From Lepus europaeus (lineage: Eukaryota > Chordata > Mammalia > Lagomorpha > Leporidae): DNA of 64,000 nucleotides. Under the pieces are notes generated by a model. It ran no database searches. It had not been told where the DNA came from and saw only the letters and a program-made list of their open reading frames with translations. The position numbers and the translations under genes are program-made. The DNA is taken from the NCBI RefSeq assembly GCF_033115175.1, contig NC_084845.1, positions 2,234,501-2,298,500 of the forward strand, read 5' to 3'. This document shows, in pieces, positions 24,671 through 37,980 of this stretch (position 1 is its first letter; the number at the start of each line of letters is the position of its first letter).

Positions 24671-24987
24671 AGGCTGGCGCTGTGGCATAGGAGACTAAGC
24701 CTCTGTCTTTGGCTCCAGCATCCAATGTGGGTGCTGTTTGGTGTCCATCTGCTCCTCTTCTGATCCAGCCCTCTGCTGTGGCCTAGAAAAGCATTAGAAG
24801 ATGGCCCAAGTGCTTGGGCCCCTGCACCTGCATGGGAGACCTGGAAGAAGCTCCTGGCTCCTGGCTTTGGATCCCCTGAACTCTGACCGTTGCAGCCATT
24901 TGGAGAGAGAACCAGTAGATGGAAGACCTTCCTTATCTCTTCCTCTGTCTCCAGATCTACCTCTTAAATAAACAAATCTTTAAAAGA
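24671..24987 (+). repeat. C-repeat SINE
   Basis: It begins GGCTGGCGCTGTGGCATAGG, has body GAAGATGGCCCAAGTGCTTG and tail CTTAAATAAACAAATCTTT. Confidence 0.85.
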
Positions 24988-24999
24988 AATACTATTTAA

Positions 25000-25135
25000 A
25001 AATAAATGGAAGGGGAGAGGGAGCAGGAAAGGGGAGGGTTGCGGGTGGGAGGGAAGTTATGGGGAGGGGAAGCCATTGTAATCCATAAGCTGTACTTTGG
25101 AAATTTATATTCATTAAATAAAAGTTAAAAAAACT
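25000..25135 (+). mobile_element. L1 3'-end fragment
   Basis: This is the G-rich L1 3' terminus (GGGTTGCGGGTGGGAGGGAA) followed by TTCATTAAATAAAAGTTAAA. It is strongly 5' truncated and has no coding part. Confidence 0.8.
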
Positions 25136-25417
25136 AAAAAATATAAACATTTAGCTGGAACTCAAAAGTCTGAATAGGTCTCAGACAAAAATCAAGATAT
25201 TGGCAGCTGTGAGTTCTCCTTAGGAAGTAGAATGGGAGAATCCTTTTCCTTGGCTTTTTCAGCTTCTAGAGGGTAACCCCATTTCTTGGCTTGGTGTCAC
25301 TCTTTCATCTCAAAGGCAGAAGTTACCAGACAAGTCGGATGCTGACCCTTCTGCCTCTTTCCCACTTTTAGGGCCTCACATGTGTAATTCAGGATTATCT
25401 GACCTTAAAAGTCGTCT

Positions 25418-25716
25418 GATTTATTTAAAAAATGTGTCCACATCTAAGGCAGAATTAGATAGAGCTTCCATCCACTGGGCCACTTCCCAAATAGCTGCAA
25501 TGTCTGTGACTGGGCCAGTTTGAAGCCAGGAGCTTCATTCAGGTCTCCCACGTAGATGGCAGGGGCCCAAGAATTTACACCATCTTCCACCTTCCAGGTG
25601 CATTAGCAGGGACCTGGATAGGAAATGGAACAGCCAGAATTGTAACTGGCACCTATTTGGGATACTGGCATTGCAGGCAGCAGCTTAACCTCTTATGCTA
25701 CAGTGCTGGCCCCAAG
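25418..25716 (-). repeat. C-repeat SINE
   Basis: Reverse SINE, diverged, ending ACAGTGCTGGCCCC. Confidence 0.75.
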
Positions 25717-26213
25717 AACCTGAAATTCTTACCAGCGAATTAATTCCTCCTTGCTATGTGGCATATTTACAGATTTCTGGGATTAGTTGTTGTAGTTGGC
25801 TGGCTGTAATTGGCTATCTCATTAAGAAAGTATTTCTGTCTGGCACTTGACAAAAGTTTATCTTTGAAATTTAGGAGCATAAGTAGGATATGCAGTTTGG
25901 AGCCTTTAAAATTTTCATTTCAAGGAACTTTTTTCCTAAATATTACTTAAGTAGTACTTCTCAATTATTTCACTTCTATTTTAAAGTGTTAAAATTTTGA
26001 ATACCAGTATGACCTCACCATTCAAAAACTTGAAGATGTATAAAAGATGTGCAGTAAAAAACATTGTCCTGTTTTTTCTAACTTTTATTATACCAAGAAA
26101 GAAGTATCTCCCTGTGTTCTGATTCTCGAGGTGTGAAATTCAGCCTCTGTGTAACATCTCTCTTAATCCCACTAATCAAAATTCCTCAATACAACACTGT
26201 GGTTAAAATTTTT

Positions 26214-26517
26214 AAAAAGATTTATTTATTTGAAAGGCAGAGTTACAGGGAGGCAGGGAGAGAGGTGTTCCATCTGCTGGTTTGCTCCCCAAATGGGAGC
26301 AATGGCCAGAGTTGGGCCAATCAGGAGACAGGAACTTTCTTCAGGTCTCCCACATGGGTACAGGGGCCCAAGGAGTTGGGCCATCTTCCACTGCTTTTCC
26401 AGGCCATAGCAGAGAGCTGGATCAGAAGTAGAACAGCCAGGACTGGAACTGGCACCCATATGGGATGCTGGCACTTCAGGCAGTGGCTCTAACCTCTATA
26501 GCACATAGCCAGCCCCT
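26214..26517 (-). repeat. C-repeat SINE
   Basis: This is a reverse SINE from AAAAAGATTTATTTATTTGA through a body with CCCAAGGAGTTGGGCCATCT to AGCCAGCCCC. Confidence 0.85.
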
Positions 26518-26529
26518 AGATGATTTTTT

Positions 26530-29500
26530 TCTTATTTGTAGGAGAAAAAAACACAGAAGAATTAAGAGACTTGCTGAGGAGTTCCAAGCTGGATGAATAA
26601 GGAAAAGATGCACTGATTTTGATCATGAGAAGACACTAGTAAAATGGGAGGATCTACTTTCCTAGGAGACAGTTGGAGAGAAGTTTTGAGTGAAAAGTCT
26701 GCAGAAAGAAGGGTGCCTCCATGGAGCAGTGGAGATTGTAGAAACACACAGCAGCTCCCAGGATGCCAGCACTGACTCCTGTGGCCAGCAGCAGGCAGGG
26801 GAGCCATCTTCCCAGAACAAGGTAAGAGGCAGGTACAGAATCCAGTGCCCCACTGGTGATCTTGTCTGGGGGAGAACCTTGTGAGCCCCACTAGCTGAGT
26901 CCAGACAGACGAGTTGGCAGAGAGAAGGGTGCCACTTAACAGTGAATGGAGGGCACTTGGCTCCCCTCCCCCCTCCCAGCAAGGTGCCCAGCAACCAGAG
27001 TGGGAAGCACCATCTTCCAGAATAAGGCTAGTGGAGGCGGCTGCAGCCAGCATACCTCAGGTGAGTTTTGTCACAGGGAGAAATTCGAAGTCCCCACTGA
27101 CTTTGAGTCTGGGCAGATGACTGGCTGGGGCAGGGTGGCCACTTAACTCTGTGGACAGAGGGCACATTGTTTCCCTTCCCCCCTCCAAGGTGCCTGGTGA
27201 CCAGCGGGGTAAGCACTACCTTTGCAGAAAAAGGTGAGTGAAGACTGTGGCCTGTGCACCTATGATGGATGTTGTCAGAAATCCACAGTCCCCACTGACT
27301 TTGAGTCTGGCTTGGAAAGCTGGACATGGGGTAGGTTCCCACTTGGCACATTGCTCCCCTCCCCTCCTCCCACCAAAGTGTCAGACTCAGCTTGCCAATG
27401 TGGATCACCTGCCACCTCTGTTGGATAGTTGGCTGGCTTCAGGGATGGAGTGATTATCTCTGGACCGATAGGCTCAAAGGGCAGAGAGTAGATCCCCTGC
27501 ATCCTGCGACTGTGGGAACCCTGCATCTTGTGACTGCAGCAGTCCTGTGACTGTGCGATAGGCTGGGAAACCAATAAAGATGTGAGGTGTTGCCAGGTCT
27601 TTGGGCAATTACTGAGTCTGAGCCCAGATGCTCAGAATTCCCTGAGGGCCGAGAATGGACATGGTGGAGGGCTCCATGCTCACACTATGGGGCACATAGT
27701 TCATGCATCTGAGGTGAGATGGGAAGGGGGTCGGTGCAGCCACAGTGAGCTCACCCTAGGCACTTGTTTCACCTTGGCATAGAGAAGGATAGGGGCAGTG
27801 ATCATGCCAGCCAGAGTGATCATCCTATCTTCTCTACTGACTATAGAGATCTACCACAAATAACTTGGGTGTCACCCTGGGCTCTTTCTCACTCAAAAAT
27901 GCTGGCCAGAACTCCCTGGTCCCACCCAACACACACCTCTGGATATCCACCAAAGGTGGTGGTATTCCACTGCCTATGGGTCCTTCCCCTCAGAAGAGAT
28001 ATCAACAAGTGTTTGTCCAGAAGAAAAAATAAACATAGAAATAATAGAAACATGAACAAAGAAGACACTATTACTCCCCAAAATGATCACAATAATACTT
28101 CAATATTAAGCTGTGAAGACAAGGAGATTGATGAAATGCCTGAAAAGGAATTCAAAAGAATGATGGTAAGATTACTCCAAAACACTGAGTAGTTATATGA
28201 ATTAAATAAGTCTGAAAGTGACATGGATAACAAATTCTTGTAAACACAAATACTAATGAAACACTGAAATAACAGAACAGTTCCCTAATGTGGACAAAGA
28301 TATGAACATCCAGGTACGGGAACCACATAGAAACCCAAATAGACATGATCAGAGAAGATCTTCACCATGACACATTATACTCAAACTTTCAAAAGTAAAG
28401 CATAAAAAGATTCTAAAATGTGCAAAAGGGAAATACCTGGTTACCTTTTAAGATTCTCTAAATAGATTGACAAATTTCTCATAAGAAACTCTTCAAGTGA
28501 GGAGAGAATGGAGAAAGATAGTCCAAGTCCTTAAAGAAAATTATCAGCCCAGAATACTGAACCCAGTGAAGCCCTCATTGATAAATGGTCTGTAATAAAG
28601 ACCTACCAGAACAAACAAAAATGGAAAGAATTTGAAACCACATAGATTGCTGTATAAATGATATTTAGGGGTGTAATACACAGAGAAACAGAGAGAAAGA
28701 TAATCAGCATCATGAAAGAATATGAAGACAGACAACCTCTTGGTAACAGTACAAAGGAGGTCCAAAACAAACAGTAGAAATATTTATGGAAACTGGAAAG
28801 ACAAGACATTACTTTTCAATAGTAACCTTAGGTGTAAATGGACTAAACTCTCCAATTAAAAGAGACAGATTGGCTGAATGGATTAAAAAGAAGACCCATC
28901 TGTATTAAGCCTACAAGAAACACACGTTACCAGCAAAGAGGCACACAAACTGAAAGTGGAAGTAGGGAAAAATATACTCCATGAAAATAGAAATCAAAAC
29001 CAAGCAGGATCTTAATATCAGACAAAATGGACCTTAAGACAAAAACTGTTAAAAGAGACAGAGATAGTCATTAAGTAATGATTAAGGGACCAACTCAACA
29101 GGTACATGTGACTATAGTAAATGCATATTTCACCCCATGCTAGAACATCCAACTATTTAAAACAAATGTGAATGGAACTAAAGGGAGACCTATGCTCTAA
29201 TATGATAAAAATGGATATTTCAACATCCCACTTTCATCCATGGACAGGTGAACTAAACAAAAATCAATAAAGGAACTCAGAACACATATATACTGTCAAC
29301 CAGACGATGTCATTGATATCTACAGAACATTTCATTAAACACCTGCAGAATATGCATTCTTTTTATCAGTGCATGGAACATTCTCTAGGATATACAATAC
29401 ACTAGGCCATAAAACAAGTCTGAACAAATTAAAAAATTGAAATCATATCTTGTATCTTTTCTAACCACACTGGACTAAAGCTGGAAATTAACAACATAAG

Positions 29501-30535
29501 AAATTCTAGAAAATATATAGCACATGGACACTGAACAACATGATCCTGAATGAACAGTGGGCCTTAGAATATATCAAAAGAAATTAAAAAATTCCCTGAC
29601 ATAAATGAAAATCACAATGCAATATATCAACATTTGTGGTATACAGCAAAAGTGTTGTTGATTAAAGTTTATAACAATTAGTTGTCTACATCACGAAGTT
29701 GGAAGGAGATCAAATAAATGATCTAAAATCCATGTCAAGAACCTAGAAAAACAAGAACAAACCCAAAACTAATAGGAGAAAAGAAATAATAAAAGATAAT
29801 AAATGCTGGCAAGGATGTGGAGAAAAATGTAACCTAATACATTGTTAGTGCAACCAATACTGAAAACAGTATGAAGATTCCTCAGAAAACTAAGTATAGA
29901 TATACCATATGACCCAGACCTAGCTATCTCATTCCTGGGAATATATCCAAAGGAAATCAAATTGGGCTATTTATGAATTTTTTGTACTCCCCTGTTTATC
30001 ACAGCTCAGTTCACAATAGCTAAGATTTAGAATCCACTTAGATGTCTGTCAACTGATGATTGGATAACACTACATATATACACACACACTCACACAAAGT
30101 GGAATGTTACTATGACTAAAAAAGAATGAAATCCTGACATTTGCAACAAAATGGATGCAACTGGAGGTCATTATGCTAGGTGAGTAATCCAGTCCCCTCA
30201 AAATATCATGTTTTCTCTGATAATGTGTTAGTCAATATAGAATACAAAAAGCCCCAGTGTAGAAGAATGAAACTAACATGACTTGATTATAGACCTTGTG
30301 TACGTTCCTGTGGAACAGGGGTATTTCTACTTTTTACTTGTTGAATATTATGGTTAATGGTGCATTAAGCCTGTGATTATAAAGTAAATTGAAAGCATGT
30401 AATTGCATAAATTAAAGTGTAAAAAAGAAAAGGAGAGGGCCTTGAGAGAGGGATGAGGGAAGTATAGTTATCTTCTTAGAATTTTATCTATATTATTGAA
30501 ATCTCTGTTTACAATAATATTTGTAAAATTTAAAA
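26530..30535 (+). mobile_element. Ancient L1 with 5' region, ORF1 trace and ORF2 pieces
   Basis: A G+C-rich 5' region (about 26540-27980) has repeated CCCCACTGACTTTGAGTCTG segments. It is followed by an ORF1-like stretch (28050-28190, DEMPEKEFKRMMVRLLQNTE), an endonuclease region of ORF2 (about 28820-29560) and, after an internal gap near 29760, an ORF2 C-terminal stretch with AT-rich 3' end (to about 30535). Reading frames are shredded by many stops. Open frames in the 5' region are not genes. Confidence 0.7.
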
Positions 30536-30867
30536 AGATGCTTGCTGAAAAACACTGCTAGAAGAAAGATTGATCCGAATAGACTTGTTCCTGTTGAATA
30601 AATGAAATCTTTCCAAAAACAGAAAGCACAAAGCCCAGTTGGTTTACCTGGTAAGTTCTAAAATGATACCAATACTCTGCATACTCTTCTAGATAATACA
30701 TGCTGAGGGAACACTTTCTAACTGCTAAGTTCATAATTACCTTAATACCAAACCAGACAATGACATTACAACAAAGGAAAACTACAGATCAATATCTCTC
30801 CTGAATAGAGATCTAAAACTCTGCAACAAGATTATAAATCAGATCCAAAATGAAATAAAATAATTAT

Positions 30868-31494
30868 AGGGGTTGACACTGTGGTGCAGTGAGTTAAAGC
30901 CCTGGCCTGAAGCGATGGCATCCCATATGGGCGCAAGTTCTAGTCCAGGCTGCTCCTCTTCCAGTAAAGCTCTCTGCTATGGCCTGGGAAAGCAGTAGAA
31001 GATGGTCCAAGTGCTTGGACCCCTGCACCCATGTGGGAGACCCAGAAGAAGCTCCTGTCTCCTGGCCCTGAATTGGCTCAGCTCTGGCCATTGCGGCCAT
31101 CTGGAGAGTGAACCAGCAGTTGGAAGACCTCTCTCTCTCTGTCTCTACCTCTCTCTGTAACTCTCTTTCAAATAAATAAAATAAATAATCTTTTTTTTTG
31201 ACAGGCAGAGTGGACAGTGAGAGGGACAGAGAGAAAGGTCTTCCTTTTGTCGTTGGTTCGCCCTCCAATGGCTGCTGCAGCTGGCATGCTGCGGCGGCGC
31301 ACCATGCTGATCTGAAGGCAGGAGCCAGGTGCTTATCCTGGTCTCCCATGGGGTGCAGGGCCCAAGCGCTTGGGCCATCCTCCACTGCACTCCTGGGCCA
31401 CAGCAGAGAGCTGGCCTGGAAGGGGGCAACTGGGACAAAATCTGGCACCCCGACCAGGACTAGAACCTGGTGTGCCAGCACCACAAGGCGGTAA
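30868..31494. repeat. Two adjacent C-repeat SINEs, tail to tail
   Basis: A plus-strand SINE (30868-31192, GGGGTTGACACTGTGGTGC start) is followed immediately by a reverse young-type SINE (31193-31494). The pair forms an imperfect inverted repeat of about 300 bp per arm. Confidence 0.8.
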
Positions 31495-33003
31495 ATAATC
31501 TTTAAAAAATAATTATAGTGGGATTTATTCCAAACATGCTGGAATAATAAATAAATAAATGTTTGCTCAGCATTTGAATATCAAATAAGGTACTCCATCA
31601 CAGTAAAAAAGCTCAAGAAGAAAAATTATGATTATGTCAATAGATACAGAAAAACTATTTGACAAAATCCAATACCTATTCATGAGAACAACTCTCAGAG
31701 GAGGAGGAATAGAAGGAAATTTCCTCAATCTGATAACATCTATGGAAAAGAAACCCTACAGTAAGTCCCATATTTAATAATGGCATGCTGATTGCTTCCT
31801 CGCTAGGTTTCGAAACAAAGCAAGTATATTCCCTACTACTACTATACAACATAGTCCTGGAAGTTGTAGCTAATGCAATAGCATAAGGTAATAAAAAGTA
31901 TAAACTTTGAGAAGGAAAATATTAAATCATCCTTGTGCACAGATAACATGATTTTCTAAGTGAAAAATCCAAAAGAGTTGACAAGAAAAACTTCTTAGAA
32001 CTAATAAGTAATTATAGCAAGTTTGCAGGATACAAGATTAGTGTAAAAATATATAGGAAAATGTCACTTTCCCAAATATCCCAAAGAAAAATTAGAAATT
32101 GATGGACGTGTGATAACTAATAGAGCACCTAAAAGGCAATCTGTAGAAGTGAAATTGACACTTTGAGAAGCAATGACCTTGAACAGCCCTTGTCTTGACT
32201 GTTGAGAAATTTTTTTCCTCATAGTATTTGTTTTTACTTAACATAGAATTAATCATATGTATATAAAGTTAATTTAAAATAGATCTAAATAAAAATGAGA
32301 ATGGGAATAAGAAAGGGAAGAGGAAGTAGGTTGGGGGTGTAGGCGGGATAGCGGGCATGGTGGCAAGAGTCACCATATTCCCAAAGTTGTAATTATGAAA
32401 TGTATGAAACTTGTAATATGAAGCTATATAATTTGGCATACCTTCCTATGTACTTAATTCTAAGGGTACAGTTTAAAAACTTGCCATGGGATGCCAAATC
32501 CCCATAAGTGGGGGGGGAGCATTTTAAGTGTTAAAGTGATCATATAGATAGGATTAAGTGTCAAAGTGATCAAACAAATAGATTAAGTGTTTGGTAATAA
32601 TAATAGAATTAAAAAGGCATGAACACTACAACATTGGAATCAGTCTACACAGCAGGCTCATAGAAAGACAATCACTGAAAGTAGCACTCTGACCTCAGAA
32701 TCGGCCCTCAAGGCATTCTGGTGTGGCTAAAATGCCCACAAGAGCATTTCAGGCATGGAATGCAAGACACTGGGGAAAAAAGTGTCCTACATGAAGGATC
32801 TCTGTGGGTAAGACCCCAGTGGAAAGAAGTGGTCATCAAAGAAGGAGGTACTTTTCTCTGAAGGGAGGAGAGAACTTCCACTTTACTTATGACCTTGTCT
32901 AAATATTGAAGGAATCTGTGGATTCCAAAGGCTTCCATAGCCTTGGCAGCTCATGTCAAGAGCCTAGGGTGATCGCTGACATCATACATAAGAGTGTTAA
33001 TTG

Positions 33004-33327
33004 TTTTTTAAATATTTAATTTTTTTATTTGAAAGAGTTACAGAGAGAGGTAGAGACAGAGAGAGAAGTCTTCCATCCACTGGTTCACTCCCCACATGGC
33101 CACAATGGCCATAGCTGAGCCGATCTGAAGCCAGGATCAGGAGCTTCTTTCGGGTCTCCCCTGTGGGTGCAGGGACCCAAGGACTTGTGCCATCTTCTAC
33201 TGCTTCCCAGGCCACAGCAGAGTGCTGGATCAGAAGAGGAGCAGCTGGGACTAGGACTGGTGCCCATATAGGACGCTGGCACTTTAGGCCAGGGCTTTAA
33301 CCCGCTGCGCCACAGTGCTGGTCCCAT
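33004..33327 (-). repeat. C-repeat SINE
   Basis: Reverse SINE inserted in L1 3' sequence. The flanking AGTGTTAATGGTTAA resembles the target AGTGTTAATTGTTT. Confidence 0.85.
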
Positions 33328-33689
33328 TAGTGTTAATGGTTAAATTAACAACAGCGTTACTGTTCACTAACTTCCCATGCAGGACCTCTGTCTTCAAAGA
33401 GTTGTATTATGAGAGTTAATAGTAAAAACTTGTTCTCAAAGATTTATTTTGTTTTAGTGTATTAAGTAGAGGATATTCTTATGTCTCATAAGTTTTAGAT
33501 TATCCTAAGGGCCCAGCGCTATTGCTTGTTTCCTTAGGTGCGTCTTCAGTTAATGACAAAACTTGTTCTCAAAGAAAAAAAAGTATTTTTATTGCAAAAA
33601 TGAAAAAAAAACAAGAAAGGAGGTAGGTAGAAAGTTGGAAGTGAGGGGGGAAGGGAGGATGGGTGGGAAGTATCATTGTTTTTTAAATT

Positions 33690-34015
33690 TTTTTCTTTTT
33701 TTGTTTTTAAAGATTTATTGATTTGAAAGGCAGAATTACAGAGAGGCAGAGACAGAGAGAGAAGTCTTCCATCTGCTGGTTCTCTCCCTAGATGACCGCA
33801 ATGGCCAGAGCTGGGCTGATCCGAAACCAGGAGCTTCTTCCAGGTTTCCCGCATGGGTGCAGGGGCCCAAGAGCTTGGGCCATCTTCTACTGCTTTTGCA
33901 GGCCACAGCAGAGAGCTGGATTAGAAGAGGAGCAGCCAGGACTAGAACCGGTACTATATAGGATGCTGGTACTGCAGGTGGAGAATTAACTTACTGCGCC
34001 ACAGTGCCAGCCCCT
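33690..34015 (-). repeat. C-repeat SINE
   Basis: Reverse SINE from TTTAAAGATTTATTGATTTG to AGTGCCAGCCCC. Confidence 0.85.
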
Positions 34016-34044
34016 CAGTATAGTTCTTAAAACTATATATATAG

Positions 34045-34333
34045 GGATGGCGCTGTGGTGCAGTGGGTTAAAGCCCAGCTTGCGGAGTCAGCATCCAATA
34101 TGGGCGCTGGTTTGAATCCTGGCTGTTCCACTTTGAAAAACAGAAGTTGCCCCAAGCCTTGGGCCCCTGCACTCACATGGGGTACCTGGAAGAAGCTCCT
34201 GGCTCCTGGCTTTGGATCAGCCAAGCTCTGGCCATTGTGCTCATCTGGGGAGTGAACCTGCAGATGGAAGACACTTCTCTTTCTATCTCTGTAACTCTGT
34301 CTTTCAAATAAATAAAATAAATCTTTACCAAAA
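34045..34333 (+). repeat. C-repeat SINE
   Basis: Plus SINE from GGGATGGCGCTGTGGTGCAG to the tail CAAATAAATAAAATAAATCT. Confidence 0.85.
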
Positions 34334-34339
34334 AAACTA

Positions 34340-36545
34340 TATGTACAAGATACATGAAATTTGTCCCATTTATATAAATTTTAAAACAAAACCAAACCCG
34401 TATGTTCCTGGAAATAAAGTGCTAGAAACTCAAAAAAAAAATAGGAAAAAAAGAAAATTCATGTTTAAAATGTGATTTATTTTAAAACCAGAAAAAAAAA
34501 ACTTGAAATAATAAGGCACAAATACATTCACATATGCATGGGATCTAAAAGAGGAAAAGTACTAAACTTCAAAGAAAATAATGAAAGATCTAAATAGGTG
34601 GAGAGGTATTTCATATTCATAGGTAGGAAGACCCAGTGTTGTTAATAACTCAGTTCTTCCCAATTTCATCTACAAATTTAATTGCATCTTAATCAAAATC
34701 CCTGCGTGTTAATTCATGAATGTTGAGAAACATGGAATTTTGTGTGAAAGGGAATATAAATGAAAATGTCCCAAGCAAAATACTAGAAGGATGCAGTAGT
34801 ATACTAAAGGGTGCTGCTTATACAGCAGGAACAAGTGATATTTATTCCAGGAATGCAAAGGAGATTCAAATGCATCACATTATAGAGTACAGAAATAATG
34901 CAGCACATTAGTAGATTAAAGGAAAAGACGTCATCTCAATTGATGCAGACACTAAGTTGCTAAAATTCCATCCCCTTTCCTGACAAAAGTGCTCAATAAG
35001 CTGGAGATAGAAAGAAGCTCCAGCCACACAATCAAGGGAGTGAGTATGTGAAAAACTGAGTGCTTCCCCTGTAAGGTCAGGAAAAAGACAAGGATGTCCT
35101 CTTTCAACTCTTGTATTTAACATCTCATTCAAAGTTCTAGTCAGAGTGGTCATAAAAAAAGAAAAAAGAAAGAAAAGCCACCAAGATTAGAAAAGAAGAA
35201 GTGAAACTATTTTAGGTGGCAAGATCATATACATCAGAAATCCTAAAGACTCCACACTAAACCATTAGAACTGATAACAAAGTTCAGCAAAATTACAGGA
35301 TATGAAACAACACACAAAACACATCGCATTTCCGTAACAACAATGAATACAAAACATAAATTAAGAAAGTAGTTGCATTCACAATAGCATCAAAGTGGAT
35401 AAAATCTTGGGAATAAACGAGAAGGTACAAGACTTGGACATTGAAAACTACAAATCATTGCTGAAAGAGAGTGAACTTACTTACATGAAAAGAGACCCCA
35501 ATATAGGGATTAGAAGACTCAACATTAAGATGGCAAATACTCTCCAGAGTGATCTACTGATTCAATATGATTACTATAAAAATTGAAATGACCTCTTTTA
35601 ACAGAAATAGAAAGGTGTTCTAAATTCATATGGAAGTGCAAAAGATCTCAACTAGCCAAAACACTCTCAGAAGCTGAAGAACCAACACTTCCATATTTCA
35701 AAATTGATTGCTGACATAAAGACAGACATATAGCAAATGGAATACAATTAAGAGTTCAGAGGTAAACCTGTACCTCTATAATTGGTATATTTTCTTTTTT
35801 AAAAAACATATTTTATTTATTTGAAAAGCAGAGTTAGAGAGAGAGGGAGAAAGGGAGAGAGGGAGAGAGAGAGAAAGCTTCCATCCACTGAAGAGAGAGA
35901 GAGAGAGAGAGAGCGAGCTTCCATCCACTGACTCACATCCCAGATGGCTGCAGCAGCTGCGGCTGGGTCAGGCTGAAGCTAGGTTCCAGGAGATTTTTCC
36001 AGGTCTTTCATGTGGGTGGCAGGGTCTCAGGGACTTGGGCCACATCTTCCATTGCTTTTCCAGGCAGAATAACAGGAAAGTAGAACAGCCAGGACTCAAA
36101 TGCTCATATAGGATGCTAGCATTGCAGGTGGTGGCTTTACCTACTATGCCACAGTTTCTATTCCTCTCAATTGTTGCAACAAAGGTACAAGACTAATGGA
36201 GGAAACATTTTCTCAACAAAAAATGCTGAAACAACTAGATATGCATATACAAAAAAATAAAAACGTTCCCTTACCTTATGGCACATGTAAAAACTAACTC
36301 AAAATGGATTAAAGATCTAAATATAAGGGGTAAAAATCAGGAAAAATCTTCCTTTGGATATTGCAATGGTTTCTGATACATTACATCAACAACACTTAAC
36401 AACAATAAAAGATTAAATTGGACTTCTTCAAAATTAAATGGAATGGAAAACAAACCCCAAATAGGCAGCAGTTAATAAAAGGATGTGTGTAGAGGACCTA
36501 TATTCTTTAAAACCAATCTCAAAGACTGAGATGATTAATATAAAT
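34340..36545 (+). mobile_element. Third degenerate L1, split by a SINE
   Basis: ORF2-derived sequence appears out of usual order (a piece from after the RT core at about 34590-34710, then RT-core sequence at 34830-35150 and on to 35790, resuming at 36180-36545). It is probably more than one old L1 copy. A reverse SINE at 35800-36165 interrupts it. No intact frame. Confidence 0.6.
35800..36165 (-). repeat. C-repeat SINE with GA-rich duplication
   Basis: This is a reverse SINE in which a short GAGA/CTTCCATCCACTGA block occurs twice (about 35840-35935). Confidence 0.75.
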
Positions 36546-36547
36546 TA

Positions 36548-36880
36548 GGCCGGTGCAGTGGCTTAACAGGCTAATCCTCTGCCTTGCGGCGCTGGCACAC
36601 CGGGTTCTAGTCCCGGTTAGGGTGCCGGATTCTATCCCGGTTGCCCCTCTTCCAGGCCAGCTCTCTGCTGTGGCCCGGGAGTGCAGGGGAGGATGGCCCA
36701 AGTGCTTGGGCCCTGCACCCGCATGGGAGACCAGGAGAAGCACCTGGCTCCTGGCTTCGGATCAGCGCGATGCGCCGGCCACAGCGTCCATTGGAGGGTG
36801 AACCAACGGCAAAAAGGAAGACCTTTCTCTCTGTCTCTCTCACTATCCACTCTGCCTGTCCAAAAAAAAAAAAAAAAGAA
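36548..36880 (+). repeat. Young-type C-repeat SINE
   Basis: It begins GGCCGGTGCAGTGGCTTAAC, contains GGTTCTAGTCCCGGTT and ends CTGTCC plus an A-rich tail. Confidence 0.88.
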
Positions 36881-37009
36881 AAAAGAAAAGAAAATAGAGG
36901 GAAAGTGTTGTTTCTTTCCTCGCTGATCATGGCCCACTGAAATTAAGGGGCCGTAAAGCCCAGTGTGTGTGCACATCAGCATGTCGGCTGTTGAAGCCAG
37001 GATTCTGGG

Positions 37010-37365
37010 AACCAGGACTGGGAGGATCTTTGTGGTGCTTCAGTGAGTTTCGTGTGAAAGGTCCTGTCCTCCACATTTATATGTGGAAATTCTAACTTGC
37101 ACAGTACTGGTGGTAGGCTATGGGGCCCCTGGAGAGGTGTCCTGAACACAGGGTCCATGGCAGCTTGTTCACCCCTTCCACCATGTGAGGACACAGAGAG
37201 AAGGCGCCATCAATGGAGCCATGCGTGGAGGAGCCTCATGGACCCTGGACCTGCCAGCACACTGAGCTTGGGCTTCCCATCTTCAAGAACGATGAGCAGA
37301 AATTGTGTTTTATTTAAGCTTCCCTAGTTCATGGTGTTTTGTAGTAGTGATCCGAGTGGACTGAG
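37010..37365 (+). repeat. MLT1-like LTR relic upstream of gene D
   Basis: It reads in the sense direction toward gene D and ends GTAGTGATCCGAGTGGACTG. It is the counterpart of 16545-16935 upstream of gene B, so it predates that duplication. Old and broken; name tentative. Confidence 0.5.
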
Positions 37366-37980
37366 GCACTGTGTTTGTGTGTGAGGCCAGCCTTCCCTCA
37401 GACATGCGCTCTGCTTGGCCTTGGAGAATGAGATGCTGGAAAATGGTCTGATGGGCCAGGAACCTTCTGACCGTGACCTCACGTGGGACTCTAAAGGGCC
37501 AGCATCCAGATCTGCCCTGTTAAGAACACAAAATGGCCAGGAAGCCTCTGCCTCAGTGGAACCCTGGCGCTTGCTGTCCAAGGAGTGTGATGACAACCTC
37601 ACATCTGGGCATCCCACGGGGCCTCCAAGCATGTTTTTCCACTTGTGTTTTCCACTGATCTGCAGGTGCATGACCTCAGGGCAGAAACGGTCCCTGGGTC
37701 TCCTAACTGGAGGAAGGGCTGGGAGATGCCTTGCTGATCCACAGGACCTTGATGGTGCTCAGACATTTCAAAAGCTTAGGTCCATGGGCCTCCTGCACTC
37801 AGGTCGTCCTGGTCCTGGACATGGTGTGAGGCACACTGTTCTGTATTTTATGAGAGAGAGGGGCGGAGGGGCGGTGCACCTGCTGTTTCCCCCAGCCCAG
37901 GGAGATCCTCACCGGCCCAGCCTGCACTCGCCTGCACCGCACACCTGGACGTCAGGCTGTGGTCTGTGCACACCCCTAGG
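37366..37980 (+). promoter_or_regulatory. Upstream region of gene D
   Basis: It is directly 5' of exon 1 and aligns with gene B's upstream region (about 15945-16544). The open frame crossing it is not conserved in B and is taken as chance. No core promoter element could be fixed. Confidence 0.4.

Larger units (their letters stand above)
24600..25400 (-). repeat. MLT1-like LTR relic interrupted by SINE and L1 tail
   Basis: TTTGTTTCCTATTGCTAATA at about 24608 reads as the antisense end of an MLT1-type LTR. It continues after 25140 with matching antisense material. Inside it sit a plus-strand C-repeat SINE (24671-24987) and a short plus-strand L1 3' end (about 25000-25135). It is a broken, old LTR. 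Confidence 0.5.
30540..34040 (+). mobile_element. Second degenerate L1, split by four SINEs
   Basis: ORF2 reverse-transcriptase sequence at 30540-30867 resumes at 31510-32130 and passes into L1 3' untranslated sequence (32160-33003, 33330-33680). SINE insertions at 30868-31192, 31193-31494, 33004-33327 and 33690-34015 break it. No frame of useful length survives. Confidence 0.7.

Noticed and set aside
26562-27574. Several overlapping open frames of 60-160 codons at the left end of the old L1
   Set aside because: They lie in the G+C-rich L1 5' region with internal repeats; no conserved protein is visible.
36548-36620. tRNA-like A/B box sequence
   Set aside because: It is the head of a tRNA-derived SINE, repeated many times in the window; not a tRNA gene.
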